Counted from the first letter of the stretch, positions 1 through 7,406 are shown. The stretch: DNA of 13,560 nt from Candidatus Heimdallarchaeota archaeon LC_2 (GCA_001940725.1 MDVR01000142.1:1-13560), one strand, 5' to 3'. Numbers and translations: made by a program. The notes: generated by a model not told the origin, from the letters alone.

Positions 1-45
1 CTCTACAACAAGATACAACCTCAGATCTTTATGCACAAGAATTTT
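1..45. repeat. 45-bp inverted repeat, left arm
   Basis: Bases 1-45 are the exact reverse complement of 368-412, with a 322-bp spacer. The right arm is ordinary coding sequence inside the solute-binding-protein gene (around KVALQQDTTSDLYAQEFF). The left arm lies at the window edge and provides the last residues (FLCIKI) and the TGA stop of that same gene. A perfect inverted copy of coding sequence at a contig edge is typical of a fold-back chimera from amplification or assembly. A real inversion-duplication is possible but less likely. Confidence 0.95.
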
Positions 46-1061
46 CTGAATCTTCTGATTAGAGGTATAGCCATGAACGCTGCCAATAATGGAATGAATG
101 GGAATGGAAGACCATCATCATCTGAATCACCAACTGGCTTGATAACGCCTGCATCAGCGGGTGCAGTTCCTGTATTAGGTCTTACAGCGAGACCAAAATT
201 TTCATCACTGAAAGTTGCAACTAATTCTGATGTACCAGTATTATCTGTTTCATAGAATTTCAGCACAGGAGTGTCTCCGACGACTACATGAACATCTTCT
301 GCAAGTAAAGCAGCTAATGCAAGATCAATAGTTGCGAAACCTGATACTCTTGTTGCATAATCCTCAAAAAATTCTTGTGCATAAAGATCTGAGGTTGTAT
401 CTTGTTGTAGAGCTACCTTAATTGTTGTATCATTCCATAAATCTTCAACATCATCAATTATAATACTTGAATCGAGGGTACCTCTAAGAATCCCTTGTGA
501 ACTTGTATAATATGCTCGTGTGAAATCGACGACTAAAGCTCTTTCTGCAGTTTTAGTCATAGCAGATAAAATTGCATCATATTCACCAGCAATTAGATTT
601 TCCTTAATAGGGGTCCATTCAGCGGTTTGCATTGTGCCAACTACTGTGATACCATATGCAGTTGAAAATTCTGTTGCAATGGCAGCTGCGATATCCGCAT
701 CAAAACCTACAACATCACCACTTGCATCAATACTTTCAAATGGTGGATAAGCAGTATCAGAACCAAATACAATTTCTCCTGCATCTAATATATCAGCTAG
801 AGTCCCGCCTTTTGTTGCTTCAGGGAATTCTGTTGCGGTTGATGTTGTTGTATCATCTACTAATACGACCTCTCCATCAAACCATGCTTCAAAAATAGTA
901 TCATAATCACCTGATTCTATGATATTGGTTAATGCTACATCAAAAGCATCTAATAACTCATCATTACCAAAAGCTGCTCCATTAACTGGAGCTACCGTTG
1001 ATACACTAAGCGCAAACATTGCTGTTAAAAGCGCGACTTGTAATGTTATTCTTTTCTTCAT
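21..1061 (-). CDS. Membrane-anchored amino-acid ABC transporter substrate-binding protein, apparently permuted
   Basis: Extracellular receptor that would deliver a polar amino acid to the ABC importer encoded divergently. From ATG 1061 it is 346 aa; an ORF start three codons earlier is a TTG. Residues 1-29 form a signal peptide. Residues 88-293 are a type II periplasmic-binding fold (VFGSDTAYPPFES, GFDADIAAAIA, then the FGLAVR strand near 289). Residues 32-63 (GNDELLDAFDVALTNI...YDTIFEAWF) match the helices that normally follow that AVR strand and end the family's proteins, so the tail has moved to the N-terminus ahead of a Thr-rich linker. An acidic linker (GDSDDDG, 311-317), a hydrophobic segment (318-335) and RRFRK form a C-terminal anchor or sorting-like tail. 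The last six codons and the stop lie in the edge inverted repeat, so the true C-terminus is uncertain. The amino-acid specificity is inferred from the neighbours. Confidence 0.88.
   Translation of the reverse strand: MKKRITLQVALLTAMFALSVSTVAPVNGAAFGNDELLDAFDVALTNIIESGDYDTIFEAWFDGEVVLVDDTTTSTATEFPEATKGGTLADILDAGEIVFGSDTAYPPFESIDASGDVVGFDADIAAAIATEFSTAYGITVVGTMQTAEWTPIKENLIAGEYDAILSAMTKTAERALVVDFTRAYYTSSQGILRGTLDSSIIIDDVEDLWNDTTIKVALQQDTTSDLYAQEFFEDYATRVSGFATIDLALAALLAEDVHVVVGDTPVLKFYETDNTGTSELVATFSDENFGLAVRPNTGTAPADAGVIKPVGDSDDDGLPFPFIPLLAAFMAIPLIRRFRKFLCIKI
368..412. repeat. 45-bp inverted repeat, right arm
   Basis: This is the partner of bases 1-45, identical on the opposite strand. It reads in frame as part of the second lobe of the solute-binding domain, so this arm is probably the original and the left arm the copy. 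Confidence 0.95.
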
Positions 1062-1070
1062 AATTATCAA

Positions 1071-1086
1071 CTCAACTAACGTTGAG
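1071..1086. promoter_or_regulatory. Palindrome between TATA box and start, candidate operator
   Basis: CTCAAC-taac-GTTGAG is a perfect 6-bp inverted repeat with a 4-bp centre. It lies between the TATA-like element at 1088-1095 and ATG 1061 of the binding-protein gene, covering the promoter-proximal region where a repressor would block initiation. The position fits an operator; the regulator is unknown. Confidence 0.4.
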
Positions 1087-1087
1087 A

Positions 1088-1095
1088 TATTTATA
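1088..1095 (-). promoter_or_regulatory. TATA-type promoter of the binding-protein gene
   Basis: On the minus strand this reads TATAAATA. Its centre is about 30 bp upstream of ATG 1061, which predicts transcription starting within a few bases of the start codon (near-leaderless mRNA). This supports ATG 1061 over the TTG at 1070. Confidence 0.55.
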
Positions 1096-1192
1096 GAAAA
1101 AATTGATTTTTTTTAAATTTTGTTGATCATCTGAAATTAAATCATTGTTTTTAATCATTGATACCAATAATACTTACTATTATAGCTCAATG

Positions 1193-1200
1193 TTTTAAAT
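1193..1200 (+). promoter_or_regulatory. TATA-type promoter of the permease gene
   Basis: TTTTAAAT is centred about 27 bp before ATG 1224, the spacing expected for a leaderless archaeal transcript. The upstream TTG at 1158 would lie before this element, so the promoter favours ATG 1224 as the start. Confidence 0.4.
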
Positions 1201-1223
1201 TCATTAGTATCTGTAGAAATCTT

Positions 1224-3128
1224 ATGAGACGTTCCTCATATCTACCTTTAGACGCTGAAAATGAAAATGACCGTACCATTAATAAAAAACATCTGTTTTA
1301 CATTATTGGAACATTCTTTTTAATTATCCTTTTAGTTCCTTCAGCAACACCGGGTCAAGATATTAATTTTGGTTGGAATGAACAATTACATCCAATTGGA
1401 ACTGATTTAAATGACATTGTCTATATTAATAGTTCATTTGCATGGGCTATTGGAAATGAAGGGAAAATTATCTCAACAAAAGATGCTGGAATCTTATGGG
1501 AAATTGAAAACAGTGGAGTAATCACAGATTTATATGAAATAGAGTATTCCAATGAAACATTGATGGTTGTAGGTGAAGATGGGACTGTTTTAAGAAAAAC
1601 CACTCTAGGGGATTGGGAAAATATGTCTCCATCAACAACTGTAGCATTTAATGGCCTTTCAATAATAACAAAAACAAAAGGTGATTTAACAACAACAACA
1701 GTTATTGTAGCAGGTGAATTTGGAGAAATTTGGAAAAGTATAGATGGAGGAGAGAACTGGATAACAATAGACGCAAGTGTAACTGATACAATAAATGATG
1801 TCGAGTTTTTCAATGAAACTCATGGATTTATCGTAGGAGAAAATTCATTACTAGTCGGAACAATTGATGGAGGTATTATATGGGAACCAAGAGATTTTCC
1901 GATTAATACTCAGGGGACCTTACATTCTATGGTCATCGTCAATTGGGTAAGAATGTATATTGTTGGGGAAGCGGGTCTAATGCTTAAGTCATCAGGTAGC
2001 AATATCGGTTGGGATTGGATATCTAAAAATACAACCGTTACATCAGATTTATACACAGTTTCTGCTTCTTCTGTAAACAAAGTGTTTATGGCAGGGGAAA
2101 GTGGGACTGTTGTTTTAACTTTGGATGGGGGAGCTATCTTTAAACAACAAAAAATACCGACACAATATAATACATCAAAGATTATTGGAATTGATGCAAA
2201 TGATGGTACTAACGGATGGGTTGTTGGAGAAAATGGATTATTGCTAATAACGAGTACCGGAGGAGTTGCCCCTAGAGATATTCCAACGGTTAGAGATTTC
2301 TCTGATTGGAATGTGTATTGGGATTTTGCAGGTAAATTCTTTTACGAGGGTTTAGGAAATATAATACAGATGTTATTTTTTACAATTGCCCTAGGATTCA
2401 CATTAGGATTAACTTTAGGAATAATTCGAACTACTTCGGTTATTATCCCAAGCCCTCGAGTATATTATTTACAATTACTAGAAGCTACGCGAACTATCGA
2501 TTGGGTTTTAATACCAATTAAATTCGCGATTCGATGGTTTTGGCTTTTCATACAGTATCTTGCAATAGCCTATATTGATTTTGTAAGAAATACCCCCCTA
2601 TTAGTCCAGTTATTTATCATCCATTTTGGATTACCAGAAATTGGAATTATCTTATCATTGCCTGAAACAATTGGATTTACACAATGGGGATTATATATCA
2701 GCCCACCACAAGAAAGAGTATTTGTTAGCGCGATATTAGGTCTAGGATTAAACAGTGCAGCATATCAAGCGGAGATATTTCGTAGCGGGATTCAATCAAT
2801 TCCCAAGGGTCAAATGGAAGCTGGAAGAAGTGTAGGATTGACTTATTTACAAACAATGAAACATATTATTCTTCCTCAAGCATTAAGAGTAACTATCCCT
2901 CCATTAGGAAATGAAATAGTAAATCTTGTCTTAAATACCTCGCTTACTAGTACAATCGGATACTTCGATCTTACAAGAGCAGGACGGATTGTAATTGCCA
3001 CAACATTTCTAAGTGCACAAACATACGCACTCTTACTTTTATTCTACTTTATCTTAACATATCCACTTTCAATATTTTTTAGATGGCTAGAGGTCAAAAC
3101 CAAGATTCCAGGCCTTGGATTAAAATAA
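1224..3128 (+). CDS. YCF48-like beta-propeller fused to amino-acid ABC transporter permease
   Basis: Membrane channel of the importer, 634 aa from ATG 1224 (an in-frame TTG at 1158 would add 22 residues). Residues 24-40 are a membrane segment. Residues 45-347 hold seven repeats of the GExGxI..S.DGG..W type starting near 77, 117, 164, 205, 248, 291 and 335 (clearest: [16 protein letters not shown]), as in YCF48/BNR seven-bladed propellers. Residues 375-625 are a His/Glu/Gln-type permease with [13 protein letters not shown] (452-464) and the EAA coupling loop [20 protein letters not shown] (532-551). Permeases of this family begin with the N-terminus outside, so the propeller should be extracellular, held by the first segment. 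It is the only permease in the cluster, so a homodimer is likely. The permease call is firm. The propeller's role (docking the receptor, sensing or assembly) is inference. The ATPase follows after 14 bp. Confidence 0.92.
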   Translation: MRRSSYLPLDAENENDRTINKKHLFYIIGTFFLIILLVPSATPGQDINFGWNEQLHPIGTDLNDIVYINSSFAWAIGNEGKIISTKDAGILWEIENSGVITDLYEIEYSNETLMVVGEDGTVLRKTTLGDWENMSPSTTVAFNGLSIITKTKGDLTTTTVIVAGEFGEIWKSIDGGENWITIDASVTDTINDVEFFNETHGFIVGENSLLVGTIDGGIIWEPRDFPINTQGTLHSMVIVNWVRMYIVGEAGLMLKSSGSNIGWDWISKNTTVTSDLYTVSASSVNKVFMAGESGTVVLTLDGGAIFKQQKIPTQYNTSKIIGIDANDGTNGWVVGENGLLLITSTGGVAPRDIPTVRDFSDWNVYWDFAGKFFYEGLGNIIQMLFFTIALGFTLGLTLGIIRTTSVIIPSPRVYYLQLLEATRTIDWVLIPIKFAIRWFWLFIQYLAIAYIDFVRNTPLLVQLFIIHFGLPEIGIILSLPETIGFTQWGLYISPPQERVFVSAILGLGLNSAAYQAEIFRSGIQSIPKGQMEAGRSVGLTYLQTMKHIILPQALRVTIPPLGNEIVNLVLNTSLTSTIGYFDLTRAGRIVIATTFLSAQTYALLLLFYFILTYPLSIFFRWLEVKTKIPGLGLK

Positions 3129-3130
3129 TT

Positions 3131-3135
3131 GGAGG
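3131..3135 (+). promoter_or_regulatory. Shine-Dalgarno site deciding the ATPase start
   Basis: GGAGG ends 7 bp before ATG 3143. It selects that ATG over an in-frame ATG at 3083, which would overlap the permease gene by 46 bp and add 20 residues with no resemblance to the family. Confidence 0.8.
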
Positions 3136-3142
3136 ATCAAAA

Positions 3143-3919
3143 ATGAGGAAAAGTTACCAAAATCGAAAGAAATCATCGGAGAAAATAGTTGTAAGGGCTA
3201 TTGAATTAGAAAAGATATTTGATGGCCATTTACATGCGCTTAAAGGAGTATCATTTGAAGTTTTCCAAAAAGAAGTTGTAGTAATTATTGGTGCATCTGG
3301 ATCTGGTAAAAGTACGGTTCTAAGATGTATTAATAGATTAATTGAACCCTCAGCTGGAGAAATATATTTAGAGGATGTCATGGTTAATCATGAATCAACT
3401 AACCCAAATAAGATTCGAGCTGAGATCGGAATGGTATTCCAATCTTTTGAACTCTTTATGCACCTCACGACTTTACAAAATGTGATGCTGGGATTAATAA
3501 ATGTTAGGAAAATGAGTAAATCAAATGCCAAAGAGTTGGCGACTCAGGTCCTAACCCAAGTCGATATAGCCGATAAATTGGATTCATATCCAGGACAATT
3601 ATCGGGTGGTCAAAAACAAAGAGTTGCAATTGCTCGAGCACTGGCAATGGATCCTAAGGTGATGTTATTTGATGAACCAACTTCTGCACTTGATCCGGAG
3701 TTAATAGGGTCAGTTCTCGAATCAATGAGACAACTTGCAGAGACAGGCATGACTATGTTAGTTGTTACCCACGAAATTGGATTTGCTCAAGAAGTTGCAG
3801 ATTGGGTAATTTATATGGATGATGGAGAAATTGTTGAGGAAGGACCCCCAGATATCCTCAATTCCCCAAAAACTGATCGAATGAAAAAATTTCTAGGTCA
3901 AATATTGCATGTCAGATAG
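3143..3919 (+). CDS. Polar amino-acid ABC transporter ATP-binding protein
   Basis: Cytoplasmic ATPase that powers the importer, 258 aa, close to the usual 240-260 aa of GlnQ/HisP-type subunits. All nucleotide-binding motifs are present: Walker A GASGSGKS (50-57), Q-loop Q100, signature LSGGQ (153-157), Walker B VMLFDE (173-178), D-loop SALD (181-184) and switch H210 in VVTHE. A 15-residue basic leader ([10 protein letters not shown]) precedes the domain. The start is set by the GGAGG site 14 bp behind the permease stop, so permease and ATPase are co-transcribed. The 3' end ([16 protein letters not shown]) recurs 413 bp downstream as a remnant of a second copy. Amino-acid substrate class is inferred from family resemblance and the permease type. 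Confidence 0.96.
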   Translation: MRKSYQNRKKSSEKIVVRAIELEKIFDGHLHALKGVSFEVFQKEVVVIIGASGSGKSTVLRCINRLIEPSAGEIYLEDVMVNHESTNPNKIRAEIGMVFQSFELFMHLTTLQNVMLGLINVRKMSKSNAKELATQVLTQVDIADKLDSYPGQLSGGQKQRVAIARALAMDPKVMLFDEPTSALDPELIGSVLESMRQLAETGMTMLVVTHEIGFAQEVADWVIYMDDGEIVEEGPPDILNSPKTDRMKKFLGQILHVR

Positions 3920-4260
3920 TATAATAAAGATTCAATGATATTAAATTCAACTAAAATATTCAACTTAATTGGTACTCTATATGGATGTTTAATCAAAGAC
4001 TGATTGATAGATAATCTTGTGTATCATAAACTGTTCAGCAAGACAATCGATGATGATTATTATTTATCCCCAGAATTACTTTATTCTTTCAGCATACAAT
4101 TTCTTAGAATTATATAAAAGAAAGGAAATAAACCCTGTGAATATCAAGACCTCATACATTAGTTTTATAGCATCACTTACTAGCATCTCTTGCACACCAT
4201 TTAGATCCCTCAGAAGTATTGCTCGTCCAATCCATAATAGGTTTGCGAATATATATTGAC
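3920..4260. other. Gene-free stretch after the ATPase
   Basis: No convincing gene is seen. A GTG-started 80-codon frame (4017-4259) has low-complexity, unrecognisable content. The frame of the downstream ATPase remnant is open from 4171 and contains LDPSEVL, faintly like the D-loop LDPEL of the neighbouring ATPase. The stretch may therefore be the decayed body of a second ATPase gene, but this is weak. Confidence 0.4.
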
Positions 4261-4332
4261 GAAAACATCATTGATACAAAAAAAACGGATCGAATGAAAA
4301 AATTTCTAGGACAAATATTGCATATCAAATAA
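4261..4332 (+). pseudogene. Remnant of a second ABC ATPase gene (3' end only)
   Basis: This reads [18 protein letters not shown] then ILHIK and stop. Bases 4288-4332 match 3875-3919 of the intact ATPase at 41 of 45 positions. The four differences are one synonymous change, Val to Ile, Arg to Lys, and TAG to TAA. That pattern suggests the copy diverged under protein-level constraint before losing its body. No Walker or signature motif is recognisable upstream. A recent partial duplication is the alternative. Confidence 0.65.
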
Positions 4333-4452
4333 CATCACTCACCTAAATTGTCAATATTAAACAATATGTGAATTGAATTAAATAGTTTGATTACTGAATA
4401 TTTACCAATTTTTGCTATAAAAATACATTTACAATATAAGGATCATCTGAAA

Positions 4453-4479
4453 ATACGAAGATTCGATTATATACGAAGA
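4453..4479. repeat. Short direct repeat upstream of the MinD-like gene
   Basis: ATACGAAGA occurs at 4453-4461 and again at 4471-4479, an 18-bp period, about 60 bp upstream of the promoter at 4535. It could be a paired activator site or chance in A+T-rich DNA. Confidence 0.3.
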
Positions 4480-4526
4480 AATTGTGAATTGATAAAAGAA
4501 TGGTTTTTTGCATAAGCATACGACGT

Positions 4527-4551
4527 GGATAATCTTTATATCTAATTATCC
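4527..4551. promoter_or_regulatory. TATA box inside a palindrome, promoter and candidate operator
   Basis: TTTATAT at 4535-4541 is a TATA-type element. It sits in the 11-bp centre of a perfect 7-bp inverted repeat, GGATAAT (4527-4533) and ATTATCC (4545-4551). The expected transcription start is near 4563-4568, upstream of the MinD-like gene. A symmetric protein binding here would compete with TBP, so it is a plausible repressor or autoregulatory site. Confidence 0.45.
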
Positions 4552-4589
4552 GAGGAAATAATATAATGGGTTATACTTAGGTGCGATAT

Positions 4590-4637
4590 ATGGGAAAGAT
4601 TCTCAATGATAGATCAATCAGTATTATGGGGGCCTAA
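4590..4637 (+). other. Possible upstream open reading frame in frame with the MinD-like gene
   Basis: ATG 4590 opens a 15-codon frame, MGKILNDRSISIMGA, ending with TAA at 4635-4637. The next codon of the same frame is the first residue of the MinD-like protein. The segment is therefore either a leader peptide or uORF, or an N-terminal extension cut off by a nonsense codon. An even shorter frame, ATG 4566 (MGYT, stop), precedes it. No single-base insertion or deletion in the G run would bypass the TAA while restoring the frame. Confidence 0.35.
4626..4632 (+). promoter_or_regulatory. G-rich ribosome-binding-like site before a non-ATG start
   Basis: ATGGGGG lies 5 bp before ATA 4638. The next gene in the operon has ATGGGG (5476-5481) 7 bp before its ATG, so the two probably use the same type of site. 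This points to 4638 as the real start of the ATPase. Confidence 0.4.
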
Positions 4638-5474
4638 ATAACTATTAAATCCATTGCCATACATTCTCATAAAGGAGGGGTAGGTAAGACACTTATAAGC
4701 ATCAATCTTGCAGCCCTTTTAACAAAACAAGGACACAATGTTTGTTTACTCGATGCTGATTTTTCAGCCCCGAATCTTCACACATTTTTCAATATTAAAA
4801 CTACGAATTATGTGAACAGGTACATCAATAAGGATATTTCTTTAGATGATTGTATGCATAAAATTGAATTTGATGAAGATGTGAAAGGGACTTTACAAGT
4901 TATTTTAGCGGATCCAACTTCTGAAAGTATCAATGAAATGATTCATATAAATGCAAGAACAGCAGGGAATATGCTTCAAGGGTTAATGCAATTAAAAATG
5001 AAATTGCGAAGACCTCCTTACAATATAGATTATTTAATACTGGATACCACTCCAGGGATTGGTCTCACGACAATTAATGCATTTGTGCTTACGGATAACA
5101 TTCTATTTGTCATAAAATTAAGCAATGCAGATATCGATGGAACTATAGAAATGATAAACGGAATATTAGAAAAACTCCCAGCTCGTTCTATGATGATAGC
5201 AAATCAAATTCCTGCTGCAAAAATTGAAAAGGAAGAAGATCGAGTAATACTTGGGAAATTGGTTGAATCAGTACTAAACAAAAGATCAGAAGGGTTGAAT
5301 GTAGAATTTCTTGGATGGATAGCAACTGATGATGAATTACAAAATATAGAATTCGAAACTGCAATAGCTGGATTAAGAGAACAGACGGCAAAACGAATAA
5401 TTTACACAATTGATCAACCGGATCATATTTTTGCAAAGACAATGGAGAAGATTGCACCAAAATTATTTGAATAA
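4638..5474 (+). CDS. MinD/ParA-like P-loop ATPase, non-canonical start
   Basis: Deviant-Walker ATPase of the SIMIBI class, which switches between monomer and ATP-dimer to position or recruit partners at membranes or DNA. Counting from ATA 4638 it is 278 aa, a normal length. It shows deviant Walker A KGGVGKT (12-18), Walker A' LLDADFSAPNL (37-47), and Walker B YLILDTTPG (132-140). The first strand KSIAIHSH begins five residues in, as expected for the family. No ATG, GTG or TTG occurs between the in-frame TAA at 4635 and GTG 4812, and starting at 4812 would remove the P-loop. The start is thus ATA (or an ATG changed to ATA by mutation or error), or the gene is interrupted by the TAA. It is followed after 14 bp by a longin-fold protein, its likely partner. 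The cargo is unknown. Confidence 0.85.
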   Translation: MTIKSIAIHSHKGGVGKTLISINLAALLTKQGHNVCLLDADFSAPNLHTFFNIKTTNYVNRYINKDISLDDCMHKIEFDEDVKGTLQVILADPTSESINEMIHINARTAGNMLQGLMQLKMKLRRPPYNIDYLILDTTPGIGLTTINAFVLTDNILFVIKLSNADIDGTIEMINGILEKLPARSMMIANQIPAAKIEKEEDRVILGKLVESVLNKRSEGLNVEFLGWIATDDELQNIEFETAIAGLREQTAKRIIYTIDQPDHIFAKTMEKIAPKLFE

Positions 5475-5488
5475 GATGGGGATTAATT

Positions 5489-6136
5489 ATGGTATTATAC
5501 GCTGTATATCTGATAACGAATGATGGGAGGGAAATGATGTCTGAAATTTTTCAGTCACCAAAAAATATTCCTAATAATACCATTTTAAGCGCATTGCTTA
5601 CTGCATTTCAAGCAATGTCTGAGGACCTAACTAAAACCCCTGGAGCTGCAGAACAGCTCAATTTGAGCGGGTTGAACTACCATATTCAATTTTTTGGTAA
5701 TTTCCAAGTCGTTTTGGTTACTGATCATGAATCAAGACCTGCTAAAGTTCTGAGTACAATTGGGTGGAGATTCTTTAAGAATTATGCTGAAGTTCTTACT
5801 AATTGGACAGGAAATCAGAATTTATTTAATGATTTTCGAGAGGATATTCATCAAGTTGTGAAGAAGCATTTAGATGTTGATATTTCTTCATCATTAGATC
5901 CAACCAAAATTCTTGACACTGCGACAATTTTCAATATGGAAACTAAGTTACGAAATACAGCACTGGCTATTTTGACCTTAGAACAAGCAACGGTGGCTGA
6001 AATTCTTGATGAATTGACTTTGGAAAAAGATAAACTCCTCGAGCATTTAGTAGAATTACAGGAGCTTGGATTTATCGGGATAAAAGATCACGAGGGGGAA
6101 GATATGTATTTCACTGCCTCTTTAGTTCAACAATAA
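5489..6136 (+). CDS. Longin-like domain protein with C-terminal winged helix
   Basis: 215 aa. Residues 1-128 follow the longin order: strand-turn-strand (VLYAVYLITNDGREMMSEI), a helix (30-48), strands (61-79, GLNYHIQFFGNFQVVLVTD), then long helices (85-128). Residues 150-212 look like a winged-helix unit: helix, a helix-turn-helix (TVAEILDELTLEKDKLLEHL), and a wing (GFIGIKDHEGEDMYF). Longin domains in Asgard archaea and eukaryotes bind small GTPases and trafficking machinery, while winged helices bind DNA or other proteins. ATG 5489 has a G-rich site 7 bp upstream and sits 14 bp after the MinD-like gene, so the two probably act together. The longin assignment rests on predicted fold order rather than a sequence motif; a roadblock-type domain is the alternative. 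Confidence 0.72.
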   Translation: MVLYAVYLITNDGREMMSEIFQSPKNIPNNTILSALLTAFQAMSEDLTKTPGAAEQLNLSGLNYHIQFFGNFQVVLVTDHESRPAKVLSTIGWRFFKNYAEVLTNWTGNQNLFNDFREDIHQVVKKHLDVDISSSLDPTKILDTATIFNMETKLRNTALAILTLEQATVAEILDELTLEKDKLLEHLVELQELGFIGIKDHEGEDMYFTASLVQQ

Positions 6137-6152
6137 CTTTTTACTGAATAAA
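6137..6152. terminator. Short convergent intergenic T-run
   Basis: Only 16 bp separate two convergent genes. They contain CTTTTTAC, a T-run that could end the plus-strand MinD-longin transcript. No hairpin is seen. Confidence 0.35.
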
Positions 6153-7346
6153 TTAATTAAATATAGTTTTTATTTCCTTAATTGTATCAAATAATCGGTC
6201 AATATCCTCTAAACTATTGTAAATATGAGTTGAAATTTGAATCACATCTTCTTGATTAAGATCATCTAATCCTGGATGTGCACATAATCGTCCAGATCGT
6301 ACCTCGATTTTACCAATCTCCTCGAGTAAAAGTATAACATCATGGGCGGTGGTATTTTCGATTGTGAAAGTGAAAATATTACTTGATGATTGCGAGATTT
6401 TGTCATCGAAATCAATTGGATTTAGGAATTCAATTTCTTCAAATCCCTTATCTATATAATTGCGAAGAGACTCTCTCTGAGATATAATATTGGCTTGTCC
6501 AATTTTATCAAGATAGCTCATAGACTCATTTAATGCGCTAACCCCTCCCATATTTACATTTCCCACTTCAAATTTTTCAATTGAATTTAATTGATTAATT
6601 TCGAATTTACTTACACTTTTTATTCCTCCAGATCCAGGAAAGGCATTTTTCAGGGATGTAATTAATTCATTTTGTAAAAATAGGATTCCAATACCTTGAG
6701 GGGCTAGCAAATCCTGTGAACAGTCAATTATGCTAATATCTGTATTTTTCAGATCAACATCAAATTGAGCTGAAGATCGGCTAAAATCAACTGCTAGATA
6801 CCCTCCTTGAGAATGAACCGTTTTTGCTAAGGATTGGATATCTCTATATTTGCCCAAAATTGGAGAGACATGATTAATTGCGACAATTGTATTTTGATTG
6901 ATTAAGTCAAGCAAATTATCTTCTAGATTAAATTCTGTAATGAGATTGACATCAATTTTTCCCATGCTCTCTAAATATTGTAGAGGAGCCAATAATGAAT
7001 GATGATCATAAATACTAGCAACGATTTTTAATCTATTACCATTTTCATTATAATAATCGATCAAGGAGTATAGAATCATATTCCATGAATAATCACCATT
7101 TGGTGTAAATGCGTAATTTTCAGGTTCCAAGCCAAATTTATTTGATAAAGCTTGTTTTGTTTCAAGATAAAGCTCAGTAGTTTTTCGGGACCGTGAATAC
7201 AATACTTTTCTCGGGGTACTTCCCAAAGAATGATTGAAATCACTTTGAGCCCAAATTACAGAATTCGGGACTAAATTAACAGTTGCACTATCCAAATATA
7301 CTCCATTCTTTGGATATGCAGAGAAATCATCCTTGTAGTTATTCAA
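6153..7346 (-). CDS. Class V aminotransferase/cysteine desulfurase-like protein lacking the PLP lysine
   Basis: 397 aa, the length of SufS/CsdA-type cysteine desulfurases. Family landmarks remain: DHHSLLAP (114-121, the EHHSN.vP motif), D187 in AVDFSRS (the aspartate contacting the PLP ring), PQGIGILF (216-223), and RSGRLCAHP (350-358) with C355 at the position of the persulfide cysteine. The segment that should read S-x-H-K before the G-P-x-G-x-G loop reads CSQDLLAPQGIG, so the Schiff-base lysine is Asp 212 and its histidine is Gln. The gene therefore probably encodes a protein without classic desulfurase activity, possibly a scaffold, a regulator or an enzyme of altered chemistry. The start is TTG 7346 with AGGA 9 bp upstream; no ATG lies between it and the preceding in-frame TAA. 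It is 60 bp downstream of the Mur-ligase gene on the same strand, likely co-transcribed. Confidence 0.85.
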   Translation of the reverse strand: MNNYKDDFSAYPKNGVYLDSATVNLVPNSVIWAQSDFNHSLGSTPRKVLYSRSRKTTELYLETKQALSNKFGLEPENYAFTPNGDYSWNMILYSLIDYYNENGNRLKIVASIYDHHSLLAPLQYLESMGKIDVNLITEFNLEDNLLDLINQNTIVAINHVSPILGKYRDIQSLAKTVHSQGGYLAVDFSRSSAQFDVDLKNTDISIIDCSQDLLAPQGIGILFLQNELITSLKNAFPGSGGIKSVSKFEINQLNSIEKFEVGNVNMGGVSALNESMSYLDKIGQANIISQRESLRNYIDKGFEEIEFLNPIDFDDKISQSSSNIFTFTIENTTAHDVILLLEEIGKIEVRSGRLCAHPGLDDLNQEDVIQISTHIYNSLEDIDRLFDTIKEIKTIFN

Positions 7347-7406
7347 TCTAAATCCTATATTTATTTGTTAACTCCTATTTTTAAAATCCATGTCTAATTG
7401 ATTACT

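Noticed and set aside
1158..1223. N-terminal extension of the permease from TTG 1158
   Set aside because: It would start ahead of the likely TATA element. ATG 1224 has the expected promoter spacing and still keeps the membrane segment.
3083..3142. ATPase start at ATG 3083
   Set aside because: It overlaps the permease end and adds residues foreign to the family. The GGAGG site supports ATG 3143.
4017..4259. 80-codon plus-strand frame starting with GTG
   Set aside because: Low-complexity content, no ribosome site and no recognisable domain; more likely decayed or non-coding DNA.
4812..5474. MinD-like protein starting at GTG 4812
   Set aside because: This would delete the P-loop and Walker A' segment, which are intact and in frame just upstream.
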